This document shows, piece after piece, positions 29,358-39,531 of a stretch of DNA of 64,000 bases. The notes beneath the pieces were generated by a model that saw only the letters and a list, made by a program, of their open reading frames with translations, made no database searches and had not been told where the DNA came from. The stretch comes from Paracoccaceae bacterium (GTDB taxonomy: Bacteria; Pseudomonadota; Alphaproteobacteria; Rhodobacterales; Rhodobacteraceae). Location: contig JAAEZA010000009.1 in the NCBI GenBank assembly GCA_018223125.1, forward strand, positions 1 to 64,000, in the 5' to 3' direction. Position 1 is the stretch's first letter; each line of letters starts with the position of its first letter. The position numbers and the translations under genes are program-made.

Positions 29358-30014
29358 TTACTCGATCTTGACGATCTCTCCGCTACTGGCTTCCAAACCG
29401 TTTTCAAGGTTAAGCAGTTGCGCGCCGCCCACATAGGACACCGAAGCGACCCGATCGCGGATGTAAGTGTTGTACCCGCCTGTCGCATCCTGCGCAGCCA
29501 TCGAGATGGTGTAAATCCCCGCCGGCAACAGGATGCCGCTGTCGTCGAGCCCGTCCCAGGACACCTCATGTAACACAGCCGCAGTTCCCGGCAGGTCTTC
29601 GATCAAGCGCAAGACATTCCCGTCCGCATCACTGATTATCGCAGTCGCAGAGGTCGCTTCTCCCTCAATCTCATAGCTGAAGGTTACGGGAGTTCCGCTT
29701 GCATCCAGTTCGACCGCGCTGGCCGGAACGGTGACTGTACGACCGATCAGTGTAGCTTCGGACATGGAAGCCGTCATCGCAAGCGTGGAGCGCAACTGCT
29801 CCAATTGGGAATTCGTATTCACCGTCTGCTCCACTTGGGTCAGGGTGGCGATTTGCGAGATAAATTCGGTCGCATCCAAAGGCTCCAACGGATCCTGATT
29901 CTGGACCTGCGCCACCAGCAGGTTCAGGAAGGTCTCGTAATCGTCGGAAAGTTGGGACAGGGAGCTTTCCGCTGTCCCTGTGACCGATGCGCTGGAAATG
30001 GATGTAATGCTCAT
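29358..30014 (-). CDS. flgD: hook cap protein FlgD
   Basis: DYETFLNLLVAQVQNQDPLEPLDATEFISQIATLTQVEQTVNTNSQLEQL. Confidence 0.95.
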   Translation of the reverse strand: MSITSISSASVTGTAESSLSQLSDDYETFLNLLVAQVQNQDPLEPLDATEFISQIATLTQVEQTVNTNSQLEQLRSTLAMTASMSEATLIGRTVTVPASAVELDASGTPVTFSYEIEGEATSATAIISDADGNVLRLIEDLPGTAAVLHEVSWDGLDDSGILLPAGIYTISMAAQDATGGYNTYIRDRVASVSYVGGAQLLNLENGLEASSGEIVKIE

Positions 30015-30026
30015 ATCTGTGACCTG

Positions 30027-31697
<1,671 letters not shown>

Positions 31698-31699
31698 TG

Positions 31700-32428
31700 T
31701 CAGTTCTCCGAATTCATGAAACCCGCTGTAACGCCACGTTTCAGCAAGAAGGACCTCATGCGGGATCTTGCGCGTTGTTCAATTTTTCGCATTTTTTCGG
31801 GCGAAATGTCAAGCCTGGCAGCCACTTCATCTACCGGTTCTTCTTCAAGGAAACGGGCACGAATGATTTCCGTTTCTTCCGCATTCAGAGCCTTGACCGC
31901 AAGTTTGATCATACGTGCCGAATGCTCGGCTAAATCTTTGTTAACTAACGAAGATTCCGCAGTGCAGCTTGGCTGGTCGCTTGTCGTTTCGAACATATCA
32001 TCAATATCGGAAACATATTGCGCCTCTCGCACCAAGGCGGCTTCGGGTGCGGCCATCCGGCCATTTCTTGCATTGCGCAGGTGCAGTTCGGGAATATCGA
32101 CCAGTTGCGACAGAAAATCGGCCTCCCGCTGCATGGAAGATCGAACAAACATTTTCGCATATGCAAAAAACGGCACGCCGGGTATTGGCACATAGTTTGA
32201 CAGGGATTTCAGCATCGCCTCGACACCGGCCGAAACAAGATCGTCTTGCAGTTCCCGTGAGCGCGCCATACTTCGCGCCATGGACTGAACCTTGGACAGG
32301 TTTTCCGTTACAATTTGCGTCAGGGTTTGCGGGTCATAAGTGACCGCATGCGCCCTGAGGCATCCATTAGTTTCGCCACCATCATTGCCTGAAACAATCG
32401 CGGCGCTATCCCGCATGTGCTTGCCCAA
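31700..32428 (-). CDS. sigma-70 family RNA polymerase sigma factor
   Basis: Region-2-like LQDDLVSAGVEAMLKSLSNYVP...FFAYAKMFVRSSMQREA and region-4-like LNAEETEIIRARFLEEEPVDEVAARLDISPEKMRKIEQRARSRMR. Confidence 0.85.
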   Translation of the reverse strand: MGKHMRDSAAIVSGNDGGETNGCLRAHAVTYDPQTLTQIVTENLSKVQSMARSMARSRELQDDLVSAGVEAMLKSLSNYVPIPGVPFFAYAKMFVRSSMQREADFLSQLVDIPELHLRNARNGRMAAPEAALVREAQYVSDIDDMFETTSDQPSCTAESSLVNKDLAEHSARMIKLAVKALNAEETEIIRARFLEEEPVDEVAARLDISPEKMRKIEQRARSRMRSFLLKRGVTAGFMNSEN

Positions 32429-32668
32429 ATTCTTTATCGGGTGCTTTCAGAAAACCCGCCTGCGCGGAAATCTCCCGTAGCACCGTACCCTTTGACCTCA
32501 TGCCGGGCGGATGTTTCCGCCCGATCGTTGTATTTCCCCCATGATTGGAGGTGTATTTTTGAAATTGGGCTATTTTATGTTTTTTCGCAAGTCTTATGGA
32601 ACTACGTTAGCCAAATAGAACCATTGGCAAAATGGTCACAACGGGCAAAAGCAGGACATCAGGCGATT

Positions 32669-33574
32669 ATGATTTCGAACCATGACAACCATGCCATCAT
32701 AATAAAAAGGCCGAAAAAAGCGGTGAAGGGCCATCACGGCGGCAACTGGAAGGTGGCCTATGCGGATTTCATGACCGCGCTTATGGCATTTTTCCTTCTG
32801 CTGTGGATTCTGTCAGGATCAGACGAAGAGCAACTTCGCGGTCTTGCGGATTATTTCACACCGGCGGCAGTGCCGTTGGTGGAAATCAGCGGCATCGGGA
32901 CAGAGATCACCGCCCGTAAGGAGCCTGAAAGCGAGCTGGATCCCGTGGCGGCCTCCACCCCGACCGGCCCGCAAGAAGTCGGCCCGATGGACGAAGATTC
33001 TTCGGAAACCCGCACGGGTGCGGTTAATCCGTGGCTTGAACTCGATCAGGAAACAACCAAGCCCGAAGAAGAGGCTGAACAAACGCTTGAACACCAATTG
33101 GCCGCGGTGCAATCCCAGATCGAGGAAAGCTTTGCTACGACGCCGGAACTTGAAGCCCTTTCCGACAATCTGATGGTTTCTCTCAAAGAAGACGGGATGA
33201 CCGTGGAAATCATCGACCTTGGCGAACGTCCGATGTTTGACACAGCCAGCGCCCGACCCAGCGAGGAACTGCTGGACATTCTCGCAGAACTGGCCCCGGC
33301 CATCGCAGAACTGCCGCTTGAAATCCGTATCACAGGTCATACCGACGCCCATCCGTTCCGCAGTGCGGACGGATACGGGAACTGGGAACTGTCGACCGAT
33401 CGCGCCAATGCCATGCGCCGCGCCATGCTGGACGAGGGGATAGCCGCCCACCGGATCGTAAGCGTTGCCGGTGTTGCAGCAGCATCGCCGTTGATAAAAA
33501 CGGATCCCAAAGACGCCCGCAACCGGCGCGTTACCATAGATCTGACCCTTCCGCCGCAACAATGGACCGAGTGA
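32669..33574 (+). CDS. motB: flagellar stator protein MotB
   Basis: GNWKVAYADFMTALMAFFLLLWILSG plug/TM and OmpA-like ITGHTDAHPF...NWELSTDRANAMRRAM; start at MISNHDN. Confidence 0.93.
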   Translation: MISNHDNHAIIIKRPKKAVKGHHGGNWKVAYADFMTALMAFFLLLWILSGSDEEQLRGLADYFTPAAVPLVEISGIGTEITARKEPESELDPVAASTPTGPQEVGPMDEDSSETRTGAVNPWLELDQETTKPEEEAEQTLEHQLAAVQSQIEESFATTPELEALSDNLMVSLKEDGMTVEIIDLGERPMFDTASARPSEELLDILAELAPAIAELPLEIRITGHTDAHPFRSADGYGNWELSTDRANAMRRAMLDEGIAAHRIVSVAGVAAASPLIKTDPKDARNRRVTIDLTLPPQQWTE

Positions 33575-33793
33575 TTCACCGGTCTTAGATCTGTGAAATA
33601 AGAAATCAAACTCTAGCTTTTCAGCAATTTTCTGCCTTATCCTGAAGCGCGGACGGCATCGTTGCGCCTGAAATCAGACAGTGGCATTTTAAAAGCCGAA
33701 TCCATTTTTACCTATAAAAAGCCTAAGTTTGACCGCAATTACTGGCTTAAAACCGCCCACAGCAACGGATTTCTCCGATTTGCTTGAATAGTG

Positions 33794-33808
33794 TTAACTT
33801 CGAATTAA
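33794..33808. promoter_or_regulatory. CtrA-type box TTAA-N7-TTAA
   Basis: gTTAActtcgaaTTAAt: exact full-site spacing. Confidence 0.65.
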
Positions 33809-33847
33809 TATCCTATCAGTTTGATGTGAGCTGAAAAAGGCAAGCGC

Positions 33848-33934
33848 ATGAAAAGCAGTAAGATTTCAGAAATTTTCGACTGCTGCCAAAATGCGCAGAT
33901 GCAGGGTGCGAATTATCGTTGCGGACTTGAATAG
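33848..33934 (+). CDS. putative 28-aa leader peptide MKSSKISEIFDCCQNAQMQGANYRCGLE
   Basis: ATG-to-TAG short ORF between the CtrA box and the 34025 gene; weak RBS; unproven. Confidence 0.3.
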   Translation: MKSSKISEIFDCCQNAQMQGANYRCGLE

Positions 33935-33935
33935 A

Positions 33936-34020
33936 ACGGGCCTACCCGAGAGAGGTTGCAACGACCCGAGTAATGAGTGGCTGTATATCCCTGTTTTTAG
34001 GGGTCGTGCGGAGGAAGACA
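33936..34020 (+). promoter_or_regulatory. structured 5' leader with alternative pairings over the RBS region
   Basis: CGGG-CCTA-CCCG; ACGACCC(33961-33967)/GGGTCGT(34001-34007); competing CCCT(33989-33992)/AGGG(33999-34002); RBS GGAGGAAG follows. Confidence 0.45.
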
Positions 34021-34024
34021 GTTT

Positions 34025-35845
34025 ATGTCGTTAGAAAAAAAGAATCCCGATTACAACGTGGATGTCGCGTCTCCGACCGCTGCGGCCGCCAACCGGTTGC
34101 GCTTTGATGTGGAAGAAATCACACCGGATATTGCCGCACGTATGCTGGAGCAGGGCGTCAGCCGGCCGCCTGACAGCAAGGCCGTCGCCACTTATGCGCA
34201 AGCAATGGAAAACGGCGCGTGGATATTAAACGGCCAGCCCGTCATTTTTGACGAAGAAGACCGTGTTATTGACGGCATCCAACGTCTGAACGCCTGTATC
34301 AAGGCGAAGACCCCGTTCAAGACCATCGTCGCACGGGGGGTGCGCGCGGATACCCTGCACACGATCGACCAACATCGTCGCCGGTCCTATCCCGGCATTC
34401 TGGAAAGCCGTGGCATCCGCGAAGCTGGCAAGGTCCAGCGGACCATGTCCAAGCTGATCCGTATAGAAAACGGAAGTCTCGGACGTGAAAATCCGCCGAT
34501 CAGCTACTCCCGATATGATCGTGTTCTGGATGCAAATCCCGAAATTCTGGAAGCGCGGGACATATCCGAAAAAGTGCGCGGCACACGTTTGCACTCTACG
34601 GCGCGCCCCGTCCTGATCTACATGGCGCTGCGCGCCGGTCATAAGGCGGAATTGATGAGCTTCCTGCGAGAGCTTGGCCCGAACGCCACCTCCGGTCTGG
34701 ATTCACCGCCCGGAATGTTCAGCATGCAGACCAGCATTCTGGAACAGAACGGCATGGGCCTGAATGTTGATGAAATCCTTGCTTTGGCCATACTGGCCTT
34801 TAACGACCACATCGAAGGCAAGAAGGTATCCAGAAACTACATCTGGAAAAAAGATTTTGGCGACACGCCTTTGGATGAACACGGACAACCGCTGAGCAAG
34901 GCCGCGCTGGTTGCGCAGGCTCCGCCCAATCTCGGGTTGCCGACCATGACAGGCTATCCCGGCTTGCGGGAAGGGCGGTATGACACTTTTTCCGAAACTG
35001 ACGAATTTGGCGGGCGCACGGACGAGCAGGTAAAACGGGGCGCGGAAACAGACAACGGCGTCGAGCAAGTCAAAATGATGACCGTAACCCCAGACATGGC
35101 GCGGGACTGGTTGCGGTTCAATACCGGAAACCGCGAAATCCAGAAAAACCATATCGCGATGATCAAGCGCGATATTCTGAGTTCCAACTGGATGATGAAC
35201 GCGCAACCCATCTGCTTCACCGAAAATCCCTTGGTGCAGGACAACAGCAAAGCACCGCGTCTGCTGAACGGGCAACACAGGTTGCACGCCATAATAGAGG
35301 CCGATACCGCGATTGATGTCCCGATTGCGACCGGAATTCCCGAACAGGCCTTTGCGACTTTTGACACTCACGCCAAACGGACGGTCCGGCGCGCAGGGAA
35401 TCGGGTGGACGACCGTGTTCTTGCGGCCGCGGCCAAACTTCAGTGGAAACAGGACAACGCCCTGCCGTTGACCGGATCGGGCAACAGCCCGTCAGCGACT
35501 GAAATCCTCAACACTTTGAAAGACCACCCAGATCTTGCGGCCGGTTTCTCCCGGTCTCGCCGCAGCGGTATGAAGGAGCTGGGGTCTGCGGGGGTGATGA
35601 CCTATTTCATTTATCGTGTGCAACGGGATCACAATGAATGGGGCGCCGAGTTTCTTGACGGGATCGAATACGGCACGAATCTTGAACGCGGCGATCCGGT
35701 TTTGAACCTGCGCAATCTGGTGCGGGGGCGCCGAAAATCCCTAAGCCGGCGCGAAACGCTGACCCTTCTGATCGAGCATTGGGAGGCGTATAAGGACTGG
35801 AAAGCTAAGCAGACAAACAAGAAAGAACATCTGAAGATTATCTGA
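34025..35845 (+). CDS. tandem ParB-like-domain protein
   Basis: Two internally homologous segments: ITPDIAARML...NGQPVIFDE...IDGIQRLNA...IDQHRRRS and VTPDMARDWL...MNAQPICFTE...LNGQHRLHA...FDTHAKRT. Confidence 0.65.
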   Translation: MSLEKKNPDYNVDVASPTAAAANRLRFDVEEITPDIAARMLEQGVSRPPDSKAVATYAQAMENGAWILNGQPVIFDEEDRVIDGIQRLNACIKAKTPFKTIVARGVRADTLHTIDQHRRRSYPGILESRGIREAGKVQRTMSKLIRIENGSLGRENPPISYSRYDRVLDANPEILEARDISEKVRGTRLHSTARPVLIYMALRAGHKAELMSFLRELGPNATSGLDSPPGMFSMQTSILEQNGMGLNVDEILALAILAFNDHIEGKKVSRNYIWKKDFGDTPLDEHGQPLSKAALVAQAPPNLGLPTMTGYPGLREGRYDTFSETDEFGGRTDEQVKRGAETDNGVEQVKMMTVTPDMARDWLRFNTGNREIQKNHIAMIKRDILSSNWMMNAQPICFTENPLVQDNSKAPRLLNGQHRLHAIIEADTAIDVPIATGIPEQAFATFDTHAKRTVRRAGNRVDDRVLAAAAKLQWKQDNALPLTGSGNSPSATEILNTLKDHPDLAAGFSRSRRSGMKELGSAGVMTYFIYRVQRDHNEWGAEFLDGIEYGTNLERGDPVLNLRNLVRGRRKSLSRRETLTLLIEHWEAYKDWKAKQTNKKEHLKII

Positions 35846-35865
35846 CGCGTGAAGGCAATTCGCAG

Positions 35866-35908
35866 CCGGATGACCCTGTGTTTGGTTTGTCAGGGTTCCG
35901 TTATCCGG
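35866..35908 (+). terminator. stem-loop after the ParB-like gene
   Basis: CCGGAT..CCCTG / CAGGG..ATCCGG nested stem, no T-tract. Confidence 0.5.
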
Positions 35909-35923
35909 TCAAACACCCCGCGC

Positions 35924-36688
35924 CTAAACCTGAATGACCACACAGTCATGGCGGGCGCAGTTTTGTAAAACCGGTTCGGGTAAAACTGCGCCAGTCACCA
36001 CAATATCGTAATCCCAGACGTGGCCGGTCTGACAGGCCAGTTCCAGTCCGCTTTTGGTATTGTCTAAAACCAGTATGCTTTTTCGCGCGGATTTCGCGAT
36101 GGCCTTGCGGGCGGTCACTTCGTCAGAGTTGTAATCCATCACCCTGCCGGATTTTGACAGGCCACCACAGCTGAAGACCGCATAATCCACGCAATATTTG
36201 TCAAAAAATTCCAGCGCAGAGGCACCGATCATATCCAGATCCCGCATTCGCACGGCACCACCGGCCAGTTCAACCACAACGCCGGGCGCATGTTGCAGGG
36301 CGCAGACAGCATGGATGCTGTTTGACGCCACAAACAGGTCTTTATGAGAGGCCAGAAACCGCGCGCAGGTTTCCACCGTGGTGCCGGTTCCAAGGGCGAT
36401 GCGGGCACGGTCGGGGATCAGACCTTTCACGGCAAGCGCAATGCGCTGTTTTTCCTGCCGTGAAATGCCGGCGCGGGGCAGGTAGCCGATGTTTTCACCC
36501 TGCTGGCGCAGTTGCACCCTGCCGTTGCGGCGTTGGACAAATCCGGTCTCGTCCAGATTGCGCAAATCCGTGCGTATTGTCTGGACCGACACGCAAAGCT
36601 GCGCTGAAAGGTCGGCGGCTGACAGAGACCCGTTTGCCGACAGTAACGCGATGATTTCATCCCGCCGCTCTGTTACCTCCCGTCGCAC
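35924..36688 (-). CDS. DeoR-family transcriptional regulator
   Basis: RRDEIIALLSANGSLSAADLSAQLCVSVQTIRTDLRNLDETGFVQRRNGRVQL N-terminal wHTH; GTG start at 36688 preferred. Confidence 0.9.
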   Translation of the reverse strand: MRREVTERRDEIIALLSANGSLSAADLSAQLCVSVQTIRTDLRNLDETGFVQRRNGRVQLRQQGENIGYLPRAGISRQEKQRIALAVKGLIPDRARIALGTGTTVETCARFLASHKDLFVASNSIHAVCALQHAPGVVVELAGGAVRMRDLDMIGASALEFFDKYCVDYAVFSCGGLSKSGRVMDYNSDEVTARKAIAKSARKSILVLDNTKSGLELACQTGHVWDYDIVVTGAVLPEPVLQNCARHDCVVIQV

Positions 36689-36859
36689 AAATGCTTTCCT
36701 TCGAAAATTACCGGTTTTTTCCGAAAGGGTAGGTAAAACGCTAACCCACTGCAATATAATTAAAACTTTTAACTTAATGTAGCATAACTGTCATAAATCT
36801 CGGGAATAAGGCCACCTGTGAAAACCTTTCGTTCGAAAGAAAAATTTCAGGAGAGCCCT

Positions 36860-37828
36860 ATGAAGTCCCTCATCACAACCGCCGCTTTCGCGCTTTTGGC
36901 AGGCACTGCCATGGCCGATACGATCACGCTTTATACCTCGCAGCCGAATGCCGATGCACAGCGGACTGTCGACGCCTTTATGGCCGCAAATCCGGGCACC
37001 GAAGTTGAATGGGTCCGCGATGGCACCACCAAACTGATGGCCCGCTTGCGCGCCGAAATCGAAGCAGGCAACCCGCAACCCGATGTGCTTTTGATCGCTG
37101 ATACCGTAACGCTGGAAGGTATGGCGCAGGAAGGTCTGCTGACCGCCTATCAATCCCCTGAAGCCGCTGAATATGATGCCACTCTCTATTCCGGTGAAGG
37201 TTACTACCACTCCACCAAACTGATCACTACGGGTATCGTTTACAACACAGGTATCGAAACCGCTCCGACATCGTGGAAAGACCTTTCGGATGATGCGATC
37301 AAAGGGCAAATTGCAATGCCTTCGCCGCTCTATTCCGGCGCGGCCCTGATCCACCTTGCAACCCTGACCGGCGATGAAACGCTGGGTTGGAACTATTACG
37401 AAACACTCGCCGCGAACGAAGCCCGTGCGCAAGGTGGCAACGGGGGCACATTCAAAGCCGTTGCCTCCGGTGAAAAACCTTATGGCATGGTCGTAGATTT
37501 CCTTGCCATCCGCAACAAAGCCGACGGATCCCCAGTGGATTTTGTGTTCCCTGAAGAGGGCGTGTCTTATGTGACAGAGCCTGTGGCGATCATGTCCTCC
37601 GCCAAGAACGTGGAAGGGGCGCAGAAATTCGTCGACTTCCTGCTGAGCGACGCTGGTCAGAACCTTGTGCTCGACATGGGTTATATTCCTGCCCGTAACG
37701 GCATGGGTGTGCCAGAAGGTTTCCCTGCCCGCGAAGACATCAAGCTGATGGCCTTTGATCCTGCCCAAGCCCTGCAAGACGCAGAAGCCAACAAAGCCAA
37801 ATTCGCAGAGCTTTTCGGCGCGCAATGA
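36860..37828 (+). CDS. ABC transporter substrate-binding protein (Fbp/AfuA-type)
   Basis: Signal peptide and ITLYTSQPNADAQRTVDAFMAANPGTEVEWVRDGTTKLMARLRAE. Confidence 0.88.
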   Translation: MKSLITTAAFALLAGTAMADTITLYTSQPNADAQRTVDAFMAANPGTEVEWVRDGTTKLMARLRAEIEAGNPQPDVLLIADTVTLEGMAQEGLLTAYQSPEAAEYDATLYSGEGYYHSTKLITTGIVYNTGIETAPTSWKDLSDDAIKGQIAMPSPLYSGAALIHLATLTGDETLGWNYYETLAANEARAQGGNGGTFKAVASGEKPYGMVVDFLAIRNKADGSPVDFVFPEEGVSYVTEPVAIMSSAKNVEGAQKFVDFLLSDAGQNLVLDMGYIPARNGMGVPEGFPAREDIKLMAFDPAQALQDAEANKAKFAELFGAQ

Positions 37829-39531
37829 TGAGCGCCACGAAACATCAAGGAGGCAGCCGGTCCGAGGATCGGCTGCTCTCTGCTATTCTGGTTCTGGCGA
37901 TCTGCCTGACGCTTGCGCCGGTATTGCGCCTTTTCGTGGAAGGCGTCACGGATCAGGGCAGCCCCAGTCTTGGCCTGATGCGTGATGTGCTGGCACAGCC
38001 GTCAACGCTCGGTGCGCTGAAGCATTCTCTGGTTACAGCCGGTTTTGGCACACTGGTCTCTCTGGTGCTGGGTTCTGCCTTTGCCTTTCTGGTCGCGCTG
38101 ACGGATTTGCGCGCCAAGGCGGCGCTGGTGTTCTGCCTGATGATTCCGATGATGATCCCGCCCCAGATCACCGCCCTGTCGTGGACCCAGATCATGGGCC
38201 CGTCATCGGTTCTTTTGAAAACGCTGGGAATTGCGCCACCACTTGGTGCGAAGCAGCCGCTGTATTCGCCTGAAGGGATCATCTTTCTTCTGGGCATCCA
38301 GCATATGTCGATCATTTTCCTGACCTTGCGTGCCGGTTTGCGCGCAATCCCCCAAGACGTGGTAGAGGCAGCACGCATCAGCGGAGCCAAAGGCTTGCGG
38401 ACATGGTGGCAGGTGGTGATGCCCCTGACGCTGCCCAGTCTGGCTGCTGGCACGGCAATAACCTTTGTAACCGCGCTTGGGAATTTCGGCATACCTGCCA
38501 TGCTCGGCATACCTGCCGGTTATGCAACCTTGCCCACTCTCGTTTATCAAAAGCTTGCCGGCATGGGGACAACAGTGCTTGCTGAAGTTTCGGTTCTTGC
38601 CATGCTGATCGGGGCGGTGGCCGTGGCGGGCATTCTTGTGCAACGGCTCTTTCAAAGCCGCCAGAAACTGCACCTTGTGGGCAGCACCTCCAGACCGCTG
38701 GCCCTGCCGCTGGGGGCGGCACGCCTGCCGGTTGAAATCTGTCTTTGGGCGGTGGTCTTTGCAATCCTCGTCCTGCCCATGTTCGGGCTTCTGGCCACGT
38801 CGCTGGTGCCAGCCTATGGCGTGTCGCTGCGCCTTGATACGGTTACGCTGGCGTCATGGTACGAGGTTCTGTTCCGCCAGCCGGTCACATCGCGGGCCTT
38901 TACCAATTCTTTCGGTCTGGCGGCAGGGGCCTCTGTTGCGCTGATGGTGATATGCCTGCCGCTGGCGTGGCTAATGGAGCGGCGCCAGACCCGTCTGGCA
39001 CGTCTGTTCGACAGCCTGCTGGATCTGCCTTACGCGCTGCCGGGGGTGGTGCTGTCCATTGCGATGATCCTGCTGTTAATCAAGCTGCCCTTCACCGAGG
39101 CCACGCTCTACGGCACCATCTGGATCATCTTTCTGGCCTATATCGCCCGCTTCTTTGCGGTCATGTTCCGTCCGGTTCAGGCCAGCCTGAAGCAGTTTGA
39201 TCCGGCAATGGATGAAGCCGCCCAATCGGTCGGGGCGTCCTTGTACCGGCGTTTGCGCGATGTGATCTTTCCCCTTTCCGCCCCGGCGGCGGCAGCGGGG
39301 GCGATCCTTGTGTTTCTGACAGCCTTTAACGAACTTACAGTTTCCGCGCTTTTGTGGTCCTCGGGCACCGAGACGCTTGGCGTGGTGATTTTCAATCTTG
39401 ATGACAGCGGCGAAACCGGCATGGCCAGCGCCCTGGCGATGACCATCGTTCTGGTGGTGATTGTCCTGATGGCCCTGATCCAGCTTTTCTCCCGCCGTTT
39501 CCCAAAAGGAGTTGTCCCATGGCAGACATAG
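37825..39531 (+). CDS. ABC transporter permease (fused two-domain, Fbp/Afu-type)
   Basis: Two permease domains; EAA-like motifs VVEAARISGAKGLRTWWQVVMPLTLP and MDEAAQSVGASLYRRLRDVIFPLSAP. Confidence 0.92.
   Translation: MMSATKHQGGSRSEDRLLSAILVLAICLTLAPVLRLFVEGVTDQGSPSLGLMRDVLAQPSTLGALKHSLVTAGFGTLVSLVLGSAFAFLVALTDLRAKAALVFCLMIPMMIPPQITALSWTQIMGPSSVLLKTLGIAPPLGAKQPLYSPEGIIFLLGIQHMSIIFLTLRAGLRAIPQDVVEAARISGAKGLRTWWQVVMPLTLPSLAAGTAITFVTALGNFGIPAMLGIPAGYATLPTLVYQKLAGMGTTVLAEVSVLAMLIGAVAVAGILVQRLFQSRQKLHLVGSTSRPLALPLGAARLPVEICLWAVVFAILVLPMFGLLATSLVPAYGVSLRLDTVTLASWYEVLFRQPVTSRAFTNSFGLAAGASVALMVICLPLAWLMERRQTRLARLFDSLLDLPYALPGVVLSIAMILLLIKLPFTEATLYGTIWIIFLAYIARFFAVMFRPVQASLKQFDPAMDEAAQSVGASLYRRLRDVIFPLSAPAAAAGAILVFLTAFNELTVSALLWSSGTETLGVVIFNLDDSGETGMASALAMTIVLVVIVLMALIQLFSRRFPKGVVPWQT

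Noticed and set aside
34001-34010. GGGTCGTG resembling part of the ZTP (pfl) riboswitch
   Set aside because: It lies at the very end of the leader next to the RBS, with no room for the second conserved half of that motif.
36764-36776. TTAA repeats upstream of the ABC operon, and similar at 61853-61872
   Set aside because: Spacings are 5 or 10 nt, not the 7-nt CtrA full-site spacing.
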